From the NCBI GenBank assembly GCA_000701725.1, contig JNJQ01000017.1:1-59751 (forward strand): 59,751 bases of DNA. Reading direction: 5' to 3'. A model generated the notes under the pieces. That model was not told the DNA's origin, made no database searches, and was given only the letters and a program-made list of their open reading frames with translations. The position numbers and the translations under genes are program-made. This DNA comes from Erysipelotrichaceae bacterium NK3D112 (lineage in GTDB: Bacteria; Bacillota_I; Bacilli_A; Erysipelotrichales; Erysipelotrichaceae). This document shows positions 42,887-51,633 of this stretch, in pieces; the first letter of the stretch is position 1, and the number at the start of each line of letters is the position of its first letter.

Positions 42887-44470
42887 ATGGAAAGAAAATT
42901 CAGCGGCGGGGATATTGTCCGTCATTTCAAGCGGGAAACCGTTGACCCTTCTTCCGATACTTATCTTTATCAGATCATCGGTGAAGCCGAGCATACGGAA
43001 ACCGGTGAAATGATGATGATTTACAGAGCGCTTTACGGAGATAAGCGGATTTATGCAAGACCGCTGGAAATGTTCATGGGGGAAACCGACCATGAAAAGT
43101 ACCCGCAGATCAAACAGAAATACCGCTTTGAAAAATATGAGAACCGTCAGGTATATCCGGTCAGATTCACCAGCGCAGTCACCGATGAAGGCGTGTGCGT
43201 GCGTTCGATGATCGTGGAATATCCGGAAATGAATGTGGAAGAGATTGATGCGGAAACATTCAGCGTTTATATGAAATCCTTTGTCGCTTATGGCGAAAAC
43301 AGCAAAAAACCATATGCCTATTATGATGCCTCAAAACCGCTGGAAGTCATTGATGTGAAAACAGACGGCGCAAAGGCGGAAATCTTCTTCAGGCTCGCAA
43401 AGGCGCCGCTGCTTACCTGGCTGAAAGAAGGACGCAACACTCCGGCAAAACTGGAATTTGAAATCATTCAGAACCATCCGGTCACATTGCGCACCAAGGA
43501 TGGCCGTGTGCTGCAGATGAATGCGGATTACACATGTGCCTGCAAAAGCTGTAAAGATCTGGAAAACCCGGAACTGGAACAGTTTGTGTCCGTAAAGGAT
43601 GAGATCAATTATCAGTTCCATAAAGGCACAAATCATAAGCTGATCGTTTACTTCCATGGCAACGGCGAGGGCGATCTGCCAGTCAAGGCCACGGAAAACA
43701 ACTGCGCGCAGATTCTTGCCAACCGCGGCGGCTGCGCATGGCTGAGCGAAGCAAAATCAGTTTTCGGCGATGCGAGCGTCATGGCATTCCAGGCACCGAA
43801 TATGTGGTATTTCGCACTCAAGGATCATCTGCTGGAACCCTGTTACCGGGAAATCATGGATGTCGTGAAGGCAAATGACATTGATCCGGATGAGATCTAT
43901 CTGGCTGGTATATCCGCCGGGGGCTTCATGAGCGTGCGCATGATCATCGCGTATCCGGATCTCTTCCGCAGCGCCATGATCACCTGTCCCGCCCTGGATG
44001 CGGCCAATGCGAGAAGCGGCAGCACCGATGCGATTCCGACAGACGCGGAACTGGCAAAGCTTCTTGATTCAAAGACCGGCATCTGGCTGGTGCAGGGGAA
44101 AACCGACAGCGCCGTCGATCCGGAACTGTGCGCAAAGCGGATCTGGAACATTCTGGAAACCGACAGAAGTGTTCAGGAAACTTCATATCAGCCCTCGATC
44201 GGCTCCGGCTTCACCACATATGAAACGCTGAACGGGAAGTATAAGATGAGTCTTTACGAAACATCTGATCTTCATGAGATCACCGGCATCTCCGGTGACA
44301 AACGGCAGGGCGGTGTGATTCACTGCGCCGAGGATTATGATTGCGACGGGGTGTATGAAGAAGTGTCTTACAATGACCACTGGACATGGATTTACACATT
44401 CCGCGATGATCCGATGGATGCGGAAGGAACCCATATCTTCGAATGGGCAGAAACATACGGAAGGGAATAA
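42887..44470 (+). CDS. DUF1653 domain fused to an alpha/beta hydrolase (esterase/peptidase-like)
   Basis: A 527-residue protein with two recognisable parts. Residues about 1-85 form a DUF1653 module ([10 protein letters not shown], then [17 protein letters not shown]), which is usually a free-standing 70-80-residue protein. Residues about 240-527 are an alpha/beta hydrolase with YFHGNGEGD (oxyanion region) and the nucleophile in GISAGG, Ser343. A late His lies in SDLHEITG. The middle 85-240 is beta-rich and unrecognised. No signal peptide is visible, so it is likely cytoplasmic. The start ATG 42887 follows GCGAGG. Genes pepC and the ArsC-like gene follow closely, suggesting one transcription unit possibly under LacI control. 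Confidence 0.8.
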   Translation: MERKFSGGDIVRHFKRETVDPSSDTYLYQIIGEAEHTETGEMMMIYRALYGDKRIYARPLEMFMGETDHEKYPQIKQKYRFEKYENRQVYPVRFTSAVTDEGVCVRSMIVEYPEMNVEEIDAETFSVYMKSFVAYGENSKKPYAYYDASKPLEVIDVKTDGAKAEIFFRLAKAPLLTWLKEGRNTPAKLEFEIIQNHPVTLRTKDGRVLQMNADYTCACKSCKDLENPELEQFVSVKDEINYQFHKGTNHKLIVYFHGNGEGDLPVKATENNCAQILANRGGCAWLSEAKSVFGDASVMAFQAPNMWYFALKDHLLEPCYREIMDVVKANDIDPDEIYLAGISAGGFMSVRMIIAYPDLFRSAMITCPALDAANARSGSTDAIPTDAELAKLLDSKTGIWLVQGKTDSAVDPELCAKRIWNILETDRSVQETSYQPSIGSGFTTYETLNGKYKMSLYETSDLHEITGISGDKRQGGVIHCAEDYDCDGVYEEVSYNDHWTWIYTFRDDPMDAEGTHIFEWAETYGRE

Positions 44471-44472
44471 AC

Positions 44473-45777
44473 ATGTATACAATCGATCAGAACTTACTGG
44501 AAGAATTCCGCAATGAATTCGACCAGGACAAAAATGCGAAAAACGCGCAGGCAGCCTGTGCCCGCACGGAAATCAAGGACATTGTTTTTCTGCCGCTGAA
44601 TGCGGCAAGGCTGAACGGGGACTTTTCCGTTGAGGTAAAGACATCCGCCGTTACCGCCCAGGAAAAGAGCGGCAGATGCTGGATGTTCGCAGCGCTCAAT
44701 ATCGTCCGTGAGCAGATCGGCGCAAAGTGCGGCATCAAGGACTTCGAGCTTTCGGAAAACTACGCCGCATTCTATGACAAGCTGGAAAAGGCAAACAACG
44801 TGCTTGATCTGGCCGTGAAACATGCCGATGACAGTCTGGATGACAGAATGATGGAATATATTCTGGACGGTTTCCATGACGGCGGTTATTGGGATATGGC
44901 TGCCGATATCATCCTCAAATACGGTGTTGTGCCCAAGTGGGTGATGCCCGAAACCTATCAGTCCTCCCATACCGCTACCTTCATGAAGATGCTCAATTCC
45001 CTGATCCGCAAGGATGTGTGCGAACTGAGAAAGATGGTCCGGGAAGGAAAGAATCCGGATGAAAGAAGAAAGGAAATGCTCGCCGAGATTTACCGCGCCG
45101 AGTGCATCGTCTTCGGCCAGCCGCCCAAGTGCTTTGACTTTGAATACCGCGACAAGGACGGAAAATTCCATGCGGACCGCAATCTGAGTCCCAAGGCATT
45201 CCTGGAAAAGTATGCGGATTTTGATCCGGACGCCTTTGTCACAATCACCAATGAGCCGACTGACCGTAAGAAGATGAACAGTTATTACCGCTTCCATTAC
45301 ATCGGTTCAATGGCTGAAAGCAATGTGCGCTGTCTGAATCTGCCGATGGAGGAATTGAAAAAGCTCTCCATCGCCCAGCTCAAGGACGGTGTGCCGGTAT
45401 GGTTCGGCTGTGACTCCGGCGCTTATGGCGACCGTACAAGCGGCGTCTGGGATCCGGAAAGCTTCGCGTATGGCAATGTGCTTGGCAATGCGGACTTCTT
45501 CATGAACAAGAAGGACCGTCTGGAATACCGTGATTCCTTCGCCACTCATGCGATGATCCTGACCGGTGTCAATCTGGATGAAAACGGAAAACCGGACAGA
45601 TGGAAAATCGAAAACAGCTGGGGAAAGGAAGTCGGAAAGAACGGCTACTTTGTATGCAGCGACCATTACTTCGATGAATTTGTTTATGAAGTGATCATTG
45701 ACAGAAAATATCTGAATGAGGCACAGAAGGCGCTTCTGGAAGAGGAGCCTTACGAGATCATGCCCTGGCAGGTATAA
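44473..45777 (+). CDS. pepC: Aminopeptidase C (bleomycin hydrolase family, C1B)
   Basis: Cysteine aminopeptidase that trims peptides in the cytoplasm, 434 residues, the usual length. The catalytic triad is visible: Cys69 in EKSGRCWMFA, His359 in FATHAMILTG, Asn381 in ENSWG. The C-terminal hydrophobic end (MPWQV) is the family self-compartmentalising tail. The start ATG 44473 overlaps the preceding transcription unit by a two-base gap after the stop codon and follows GGAAGGG. With the peptide importer it fits a peptide-scavenging lifestyle. Confidence 0.95.
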   Translation: MYTIDQNLLEEFRNEFDQDKNAKNAQAACARTEIKDIVFLPLNAARLNGDFSVEVKTSAVTAQEKSGRCWMFAALNIVREQIGAKCGIKDFELSENYAAFYDKLEKANNVLDLAVKHADDSLDDRMMEYILDGFHDGGYWDMAADIILKYGVVPKWVMPETYQSSHTATFMKMLNSLIRKDVCELRKMVREGKNPDERRKEMLAEIYRAECIVFGQPPKCFDFEYRDKDGKFHADRNLSPKAFLEKYADFDPDAFVTITNEPTDRKKMNSYYRFHYIGSMAESNVRCLNLPMEELKKLSIAQLKDGVPVWFGCDSGAYGDRTSGVWDPESFAYGNVLGNADFFMNKKDRLEYRDSFATHAMILTGVNLDENGKPDRWKIENSWGKEVGKNGYFVCSDHYFDEFVYEVIIDRKYLNEAQKALLEEEPYEIMPWQV

Positions 45778-45790
45778 GAAAGGAAATCAG

Positions 45791-46144
45791 ATGATATTTG
45801 TTGGCTATCCGAAATGCAGCACCAGCAGAAAGGCGGAGAAATGGCTGCAGGAGAGAAACATCTCCTATGAATTCCGCCACATTGCCGAAAACAATCCTTC
45901 TTATGAGGAACTGAAGAAATGGCATGAATCAAGCGGACTGGATCTGAAGCGGTTCTACAACACCAGCGGCAGACTTTACAAGTCAATGAATCTCAAGGAT
46001 CAGATTCCGTCCATGTCTTTGGAAGAGCAGTATCAGCTGCTTTCCACTGACGGTCTGCTGGTCAAACGTCCGATTCTGATCGACGGAAACACGGTTCTTG
46101 TCGGCTTTAAAGAACAGGAATGGATCAGCCATTTCGGTGAATGA
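45791..46144 (+). CDS. ArsC/Spx-like thioredoxin-fold protein
   Basis: A 117-residue protein of the arsenate-reductase/Spx/YffB family. The N-terminus MIFVGYPKCSTSRKA carries the resolving CxxS motif (Cys9, with Ser12 in place of a second cysteine). The TxxR-type KRP segment (LVKRPILID) near residue 89 is the family signature. It might be a glutathione- or thioredoxin-linked reductase, or a regulator of RNA polymerase; the CxxS (not CxxC) form does not decide. The start follows AAGGAAATCAG and lies 13 bases after pepC. Confidence 0.82.
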   Translation: MIFVGYPKCSTSRKAEKWLQERNISYEFRHIAENNPSYEELKKWHESSGLDLKRFYNTSGRLYKSMNLKDQIPSMSLEEQYQLLSTDGLLVKRPILIDGNTVLVGFKEQEWISHFGE

Positions 46145-46153
46145 GTAAACCGG

Positions 46154-46182
46154 TTGAGAAAGCGCGCAATCCATTGTAAGAT
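46154..46182 (+). promoter_or_regulatory. Sigma-A promoter of the HAD phosphatase gene
   Basis: -35 TTGAGA (46154-46159), 17-base spacer, -10 TAAGAT (46177-46182), 33 bases before the start codon. Confidence 0.6.
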
Positions 46183-46215
46183 TGATCACAGCTTTACAGA
46201 AACGAGGATAAACAT

Positions 46216-47052
46216 ATGCTGAAAAAACTATCGGCGGTTGTGGCGGATATTGACGGCACACTGGCTCTTAAGGGAGGCAATCTCATGCCCCGCACAAGAG
46301 CGGCAATTCAGAGATTACATGAAGAGGGCGTGCTCTTTGGTGTTGCCAGCGGCAGACCGATGGACAGACGCATCCTCGATATGGCAAAAGAATGGGATCT
46401 CGGCTTTGAGTTCGACCTTGCCATCGGTATGAACGGCGGCGATCTCTATGACCGCAAAACCAATCAGATCAATCACTTCCACCAGCTGAAAAAAGAGGAT
46501 GTGAAAACCATCCTGACAATGCTGGACGGACTTGATCTCAACGCGATTGTCTACGTCAACGGATATGATGAGATCAACGCGCTGCGCATGGATGATTTCC
46601 TGAGAGACTCCCAGAAGCGCAATCATTCCGTCGTGGAAATCGGCGACATCGATTTTGTCAGCCGTCATGACACCGGCAAGATTGAATGCCAGATGAAGCC
46701 CTGGGTCAAACCGCTGTTTCTGGAAAGAGTCGCGGCCAACCCTTCGGACAGATGGACCACGGTGACAACCTTTGAAATGGAGGAGCACTGCACCATCGAA
46801 TTCGTTGATCCGCGTATCAACAAAGGTCTCGCCCTGAAGGAATTCAGCGCGTCCAGCGGCATTCCCCTGGAAGAGATCATGGCCTTCGGCGATATGGAAA
46901 ATGATATCGGTCTGTTAAGAGAGGCGGGCTGGGGCGTATGCCTGCTCAACGGCTCCGATCAGACAAAAGCGGTCGCCCAGGACATCACCGAATACACCGT
47001 TCATGAGGACGGCGTCGGCAGATATCTGGAAGACCACTGGTTCAACCGTTAA
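46216..47052 (+). CDS. Cof-type HAD-superfamily phosphatase
   Basis: A 278-residue haloacid dehalogenase-type sugar or cofactor phosphatase. Motif I DIDGTLAL (12-19), motif II SGRP near 39, motif III Lys near 200 (NKGLALKEF) and motif IV GDMEND near 222. A C2 cap lies between motifs II and III. Substrate unknown. ATG follows CGAGGATAAAC. Ends in a terminator shared with LysR. Confidence 0.88.
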   Translation: MLKKLSAVVADIDGTLALKGGNLMPRTRAAIQRLHEEGVLFGVASGRPMDRRILDMAKEWDLGFEFDLAIGMNGGDLYDRKTNQINHFHQLKKEDVKTILTMLDGLDLNAIVYVNGYDEINALRMDDFLRDSQKRNHSVVEIGDIDFVSRHDTGKIECQMKPWVKPLFLERVAANPSDRWTTVTTFEMEEHCTIEFVDPRINKGLALKEFSASSGIPLEEIMAFGDMENDIGLLREAGWGVCLLNGSDQTKAVAQDITEYTVHEDGVGRYLEDHWFNR

Positions 47053-47057
47053 ACAAT

Positions 47058-47107
47058 ATGAAAACCGCACTGTTCAGAATGATGATTCTGAAACGGCGCG
47101 GTTTTTT
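47058..47107. terminator. Bidirectional terminator between HAD gene and lysR
   Basis: AAACCGC/GCGGTTT outer stem and TTCAGAATGATGATTCTGAA inner palindrome, followed by T7; it ends one base before the lysR stop codon on the other strand. Confidence 0.75.
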
Positions 47108-47986
47108 TCAGTTCTGCGGATATTTCGCTTTGACGAAATTCACGAATGTTTCTTCATTGCGGGTCAGATGATCCGCATAAAGCAGTCCGTGATAGAAACC
47201 GAAATCCTGTTCAAGATTGATGATCACAAGATCGGGATCGGGATGCTGAAGAGCGAGCGCACGGGTTTCAATCACGATGCCGCTTTCCGCTTTCATACGT
47301 CTCAGGTTTGTCTCAAACCGGCTTTCGGATACAATGTTCGGCTCGATCTCATCCTTTTTGCAGATTTGGCGGAACATCCGGTTGAAGGCGTTATTGTGTG
47401 GCGGCAGATAAAGATCGCAGTCTTTGATATCGGCGGTTGTCAGGTACTGTTTTGAAGCCAGCGGATCCTTCGCGGACATGATGGCGACCAGCTTTCCGCG
47501 TCCGTTGATCACCATATTGGCAGGCGGTTTCATCTGGGTGGGATAAGCCATCGTTGCCAGCCGGAACGATCCCTTGCGGAATTCCGCGGAGAGCACCTCC
47601 AGCGGCTGCTCAACGGTTTTCACGCTGATATTGGGATATTTTTTACGGAAGGCAATGACGTTTTCGGTCGTCGTGTAAAGATGGGAATACGGCGTGCAGC
47701 CAAGCACGATCGCATCTTCCGTGCCCTCATCCCACTTCGTGATGGCAACCTTAAGAGCTTCATGCGAGCTGACCGCCTTTTTCGCGTAGGGGAGGAAATA
47801 TTTCCCGAAATCACTCAGAATCATCCGCCTGGTTGTGCGCGTGAAAAGCTGCTTTCCGACCGCTCTTTCCAATAGCTGCATATGTCTGGAGAGGGTGGAC
47901 TGGGAAGTGCTCAGCTGCGCGGCTGCCGCGGAATAACTGAGTGAGTCACTCAGTATAATGAATTCTTTCAGAAATTCGATGTTCAT
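47108..47986 (-). CDS. LysR family transcription regulator
   Basis: A 292-residue regulator. The helix-turn-helix is at residues about 16-40 (LSYSAAAAQLSTSQSTLSRHMQLLERAVG), followed by the LysR effector domain (about 90-290). Divergent to the 929-residue oxidoreductase gene; a perfect seven-base inverted repeat lies between them. It probably controls that gene with an unknown small-molecule inducer. Start follows AGAGGCCTTT. Confidence 0.88.
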   Translation of the reverse strand: MNIEFLKEFIILSDSLSYSAAAAQLSTSQSTLSRHMQLLERAVGKQLFTRTTRRMILSDFGKYFLPYAKKAVSSHEALKVAITKWDEGTEDAIVLGCTPYSHLYTTTENVIAFRKKYPNISVKTVEQPLEVLSAEFRKGSFRLATMAYPTQMKPPANMVINGRGKLVAIMSAKDPLASKQYLTTADIKDCDLYLPPHNNAFNRMFRQICKKDEIEPNIVSESRFETNLRRMKAESGIVIETRALALQHPDPDLVIINLEQDFGFYHGLLYADHLTRNEETFVNFVKAKYPQN

Positions 47987-48010
47987 AAAGGCCTCTGACT
48001 TAATTATCCG

Positions 48011-48038
48011 TTCATATGCTTCCGAAAATCAATATGAA
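48011..48038. promoter_or_regulatory. Inverted repeat between lysR and the oxidoreductase gene
   Basis: TTCATAT (48011-48017) and ATATGAA (48032-48038) match perfectly around 14 bases. Spacing is wide for a T-N11-A site but plausible for a LysR dimer of dimers. Confidence 0.4.
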
Positions 48039-48137
48039 AGTTCTTAAGCGTAAAACATTCTGTTTAACGTTGAATCTATATGCCGTGGTAAAATGAAACC
48101 GGAAAGAGTCTAATCAGACAACAGGAGAATAATACAT

Positions 48138-50927
48138 ATGATTCCCGAAAAATACCGGAACTACATGTTCAACGAGAACGATTTTCTGCCCCAGGATTAT
48201 CATGTCGATGATCCTGAAAAACTGAAGTATCTGAAAATTGCCGCGGCGATGATTTCAGATGACATCAACGTTCTCGGCAATCCCAAAAAGATCCAGGAAA
48301 ACGACCCGGATCTCTGGCTGCTTGACCGTCTGCTGAGCAAGGAGGAGGTCAAGTTATTATGCTCATTCAAAAAGAAGAGAGTCGTGAAGCTTTCTCTGGA
48401 AGAGATTGCCGAGCGCAACAAGCTGCCCATTGATGAGACAAAGAAACTCGTCGATCACATCAGCCAGATCGGCCTGATGGAATTCGACCGCGAAAATGAG
48501 GATCATCACCGCCAGTACTTCATTCCCAAATGGGTTGTCGGCAGCGGCGAGTACATGATGATGAACGGCGCTCTGACTAAGGAGCATCCGGAAGTCGCGA
48601 CCTTCTTCAATTACGCTTCCAGCGTGCCGGTCGGCAAAGTCGCCCACATGGTTCCGCCCGGAGGCGGCGGCCTTGGCATGCATGTCATCCCGGTGGAAAA
48701 GGCCATTGAGGCAAACAATGAGGCCGTCTCCCTGGAAAAGCTTTCCTACTGGCTGAAGAAATATGACAAGTACTGTCTGGATATCTGTTCCTGCCGCCGT
48801 CAGCAGACAATCCGCGGCGAGGGCAACGGCGATATCGAGGACTACTGGTGCATCGCGGTCGGCGATATGGCCGAATATCTTGTGGAAACACATAAAGACG
48901 CTTATTACTGCACCTATGACGATGTCATGAAGGTTTTGAAGAGAGCCGAGGAAAGAGGCTATGTGCACCAGATCACCAATCTGGATGGCGAAGGCAAGAT
49001 CGTCGGCATCTGCAACTGCTCCGCCGGCGTGTGCAACGCGATCAGAACCTCCCAGCTCTTCAACACCCCCAACATGTCCGCTTCCGCATACCGTGCCCAT
49101 GTGGACCGCGCCAAGTGCGTGGCCTGCGGCAAGTGCGTGGAAGTCTGCCCGGTCGGCGCTGCCAAGCTCGGCCAGAAGCTCTGCCGCAAGGACGGAAGCG
49201 AGATCGTCTATCCGAAGGCGGAACTGCCCGACAATGTGAAGTGGGGACCTGAAAAGTGGAACAAGAACTACCGTGAGGATGCCAAGATCAATACCTATGA
49301 AACCGGCACCTCACCGTGCAAGAGCGCATGTCCGGCCCATCTGGCTGTACAGGGCTATATCAGAATGGCAGCCGAAGGCAGGTACATGGATGCCCTCAAG
49401 CTGATCAAGCAGGACAACCCGCTGCCCGCGGTCTGCGGCGCCATCTGCAACCGCCGCTGTGAGGACCGCTGCACCAGAGGAACAATCGACGCTCCGGTAG
49501 CCATCGATGAAATCAAGAAGTTCATCGCGGCTCAGGAACTCAACGCGGAAAACAGATACATCCCCGAATGCGGAAATGACTTCGGCGATGAGTGGGGCGA
49601 TGATTATAAGGTCGCCATCATCGGTGCGGGACCTTCCGGCCTTTCCGCTGCTTATTATCTGAGACTCAACGGCTACCCCGTGACTGTATTCGATAAGAAC
49701 GAACAGCCCGGCGGTATGCTGAAATACGGCATTCCTTCCTACCGTCTTGACCATGCGGTCATCGATGCTGAAATCGAAGTCATCAAAGCCATGGGCGCCG
49801 AATTCAGATGCGGCGTCGAAGTCGGCAGGGATGTCACCATTGAACAGCTGCGTGAGCAGGGATACAAGGCATTCTATCTTGCCATCGGTTTACAGAGCGG
49901 ACGCAAGGCGGGTATCCCGAATGAGGAATACGCAAAGAGCGGTGTTGAATTCCTCAATGAGACAAGCTTCAACCATGAAAAGACACTCTCCGGTACAACC
50001 GTGGTCATCGGCGGCGGAAATGTTGCCATCGATGTCGCAAGAACAGCTCTGAGAGCAGGCAGCGATCATGTTGAGATGTATTGTCTCGAAGGACCGGATG
50101 AAATGCCGGCTGCCGCGGATGAAGTCAAGGAAGCGAAAGAGGAAGGCGTTCTCATCAAGAACTGCTGGGGACCGAAGGAAATCCTCGTCGAAGACGGAAA
50201 GATCTGCGGTATTGTGCTGAAGCAGTGCGTGCAGGTTTATGACAAGGCCGGAAAGTTCGCGCCTGTCTATGATGAGAGCGAGACAAAGACCGTCGCATGT
50301 GAGAATGTGCTGCTCTCCATCGGCCAGGCTGCCGTATGGGGCGATCTGCTCAAGGGCACAAAGGCCGTGCTTAGAAGAAACGGCACGGTTGAAGCGGACA
50401 GAGTCACACTGCAGACAGCTGAACCTGACATCTTCGCAGGCGGCGATGTGGCTTTTGGCGCACGGTTTGCGATTGACGCGATCGCGGACGGCAGAGCGGC
50501 TGCTGTATCCATTCACAGATATGTCCATCCGGGACAGAGCCTGACCATCGGCAGAGATCTGCGCGAATTCATCGAGCTCGACCGTGATGATATCCGCATT
50601 GAAAGCTATGACAACGCCAAGAGACAGGCACCCGGCATGAAAGCCGGCGAAGCCGCAAAGACATTCGAAGATCTTCGCCTGCCTTTGACAGAGGAACAGG
50701 TCAGAGCCGAAGCCAACCGCTGCCTCAAGTGCGGCGCCACCACCGTGGATGTCAACCGCTGCATCGGCTGCGGCCTCTGCACAACCAAGTGCGAATTTGA
50801 CGCGATTTATCTGGAAAGAGATATGCCGCAGAACACCCGCATGTTAACGGCGGAGGAAAGCAAGCTCAAGGCAATCATCCCTTACGCCATCAAGCGTGAG
50901 ATCAGAATCAGAAGAAACAAGAAATAA
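48138..50927 (+). CDS. Multidomain iron-sulfur FAD/NAD(P) oxidoreductase (GltD-like core)
   Basis: A 929-residue redox protein. Residues 1-200 have a helical winged-helix-like part. About 200-320 carry cysteine clusters (CLDICSC near 214 and [10 protein letters not shown] near 294) like those in ferredoxin-type proteins that end in VIP..E..C.C motifs. A 4Fe-4S ferredoxin motif [12 protein letters not shown] lies at 327-338. A GltD-like region follows with [14 protein letters not shown] and CNRRCEDRC (about 395-450), FAD site [12 protein letters not shown] near 496 and NAD(P) site [12 protein letters not shown] near 635. A C-terminal [11 protein letters not shown] cluster is near 875. The electron donor and acceptor are unknown. 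It is expressed alone, under the divergent LysR, and ends in a terminator. Confidence 0.85.
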   Translation: MIPEKYRNYMFNENDFLPQDYHVDDPEKLKYLKIAAAMISDDINVLGNPKKIQENDPDLWLLDRLLSKEEVKLLCSFKKKRVVKLSLEEIAERNKLPIDETKKLVDHISQIGLMEFDRENEDHHRQYFIPKWVVGSGEYMMMNGALTKEHPEVATFFNYASSVPVGKVAHMVPPGGGGLGMHVIPVEKAIEANNEAVSLEKLSYWLKKYDKYCLDICSCRRQQTIRGEGNGDIEDYWCIAVGDMAEYLVETHKDAYYCTYDDVMKVLKRAEERGYVHQITNLDGEGKIVGICNCSAGVCNAIRTSQLFNTPNMSASAYRAHVDRAKCVACGKCVEVCPVGAAKLGQKLCRKDGSEIVYPKAELPDNVKWGPEKWNKNYREDAKINTYETGTSPCKSACPAHLAVQGYIRMAAEGRYMDALKLIKQDNPLPAVCGAICNRRCEDRCTRGTIDAPVAIDEIKKFIAAQELNAENRYIPECGNDFGDEWGDDYKVAIIGAGPSGLSAAYYLRLNGYPVTVFDKNEQPGGMLKYGIPSYRLDHAVIDAEIEVIKAMGAEFRCGVEVGRDVTIEQLREQGYKAFYLAIGLQSGRKAGIPNEEYAKSGVEFLNETSFNHEKTLSGTTVVIGGGNVAIDVARTALRAGSDHVEMYCLEGPDEMPAAADEVKEAKEEGVLIKNCWGPKEILVEDGKICGIVLKQCVQVYDKAGKFAPVYDESETKTVACENVLLSIGQAAVWGDLLKGTKAVLRRNGTVEADRVTLQTAEPDIFAGGDVAFGARFAIDAIADGRAAAVSIHRYVHPGQSLTIGRDLREFIELDRDDIRIESYDNAKRQAPGMKAGEAAKTFEDLRLPLTEEQVRAEANRCLKCGATTVDVNRCIGCGLCTTKCEFDAIYLERDMPQNTRMLTAEESKLKAIIPYAIKREIRIRRNKK

Positions 50928-50938
50928 GATTCCAAAGA

Positions 50939-50967
50939 AAAACTACAGGCCACTGTAGTTTTTTTAA
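50939..50967. terminator. Terminator between oxidoreductase and tetR genes
   Basis: AAACTACAG/CTGTAGTTT stem with GCCA loop and T7; it can act on both convergent genes. Confidence 0.8.
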
Positions 50968-51479
50968 GGCAATGTTGAGGAGAGGCGGCCGATGATATCG
51001 ATCTTGTCGCTCTCCCGGCTGTCATTTTTGAAAAAGGCATAATAGGCGCCATAGATTTTATAAGTCAGGGTCAGCTCGGTTTTCGGATCCCCGCGCAGTT
51101 CCGGTTTCAGGGAATAAAACAGCTCGCGCAGGGCGTGATCGATTCTTTCGGGCAGAGCGGAAGTACGGCTGTCCGAGAATATAATGGAGATCAGGGAACT
51201 GTTTGCCTGAAATGCATTCATCAGATGTCTTGCAAACAAAGAAGGATCACTGACAATCAGTTCCGGCGAGGGCAGGGAGGTCAGAATCCGCTCGATGATT
51301 TCATTTTCCAGTTTTTCGGAAAGATCATAGATGTCGCGGTAATAGGCATAGAAGGTCGATTTGTTGATATCGGCCTTTTCGCAAAGCTCCGTGACCATGA
51401 TCTTTTCCAGCGGTCTCGAAGCTCTCATTTCCAGAAACGCGTTGATGATCCGCCTGACACTTTTGGGCTGCTTTTTCAT
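50964..51479 (-). CDS. TetR family regulator divergent from glgB
   Basis: A 171-residue regulator. N-terminal helix-turn-helix MVTELCEKADINKSTFYAYYRDIYDL (28-53), followed by a helical ligand domain (TetR_C-type). Small size and Lys/Arg-rich start are normal for the family. It is divergent from glgB across 154 bases that contain four GTCGGA/TCCGAC half-sites. Ligand is unknown. Start follows GGAGAACAAT. Confidence 0.85.
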   Translation of the reverse strand: MKKQPKSVRRIINAFLEMRASRPLEKIMVTELCEKADINKSTFYAYYRDIYDLSEKLENEIIERILTSLPSPELIVSDPSLFARHLMNAFQANSSLISIIFSDSRTSALPERIDHALRELFYSLKPELRGDPKTELTLTYKIYGAYYAFFKNDSRESDKIDIIGRLSSTLP

Positions 51480-51495
51480 ATATTGTTCTCCGCAA

Positions 51496-51521
51496 TCCGA
51501 CAGATTGATCTATCCGTCGGA
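51496..51521. promoter_or_regulatory. Imperfect 26-base palindrome, candidate operator of the TetR protein
   Basis: Arms TCCGACAGAT (51496-51505) and ATCCGTCGGA (51512-51521) match at nine of ten positions around TGATCT. Confidence 0.6.
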
Positions 51522-51529
51522 ATTCCGAC
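51516..51529. promoter_or_regulatory. Perfect 14-base palindrome sharing the same half-site
   Basis: GTCGGAATTCCGAC is perfectly self-complementary and reuses the right half-site of the larger palindrome. A further GTCGGA is at 51603-51608, beside the glgB ribosome site. Confidence 0.5.
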
Positions 51530-51633
51530 TTTTTCAGCATACAGGTGTGTGAAATTGTCATCTGATTTAAGTATATTGAAAACGGATAAAAAAACAACTG
51601 GTGTCGGATTTTGACCGGCAGAAGGAGAAAAAT

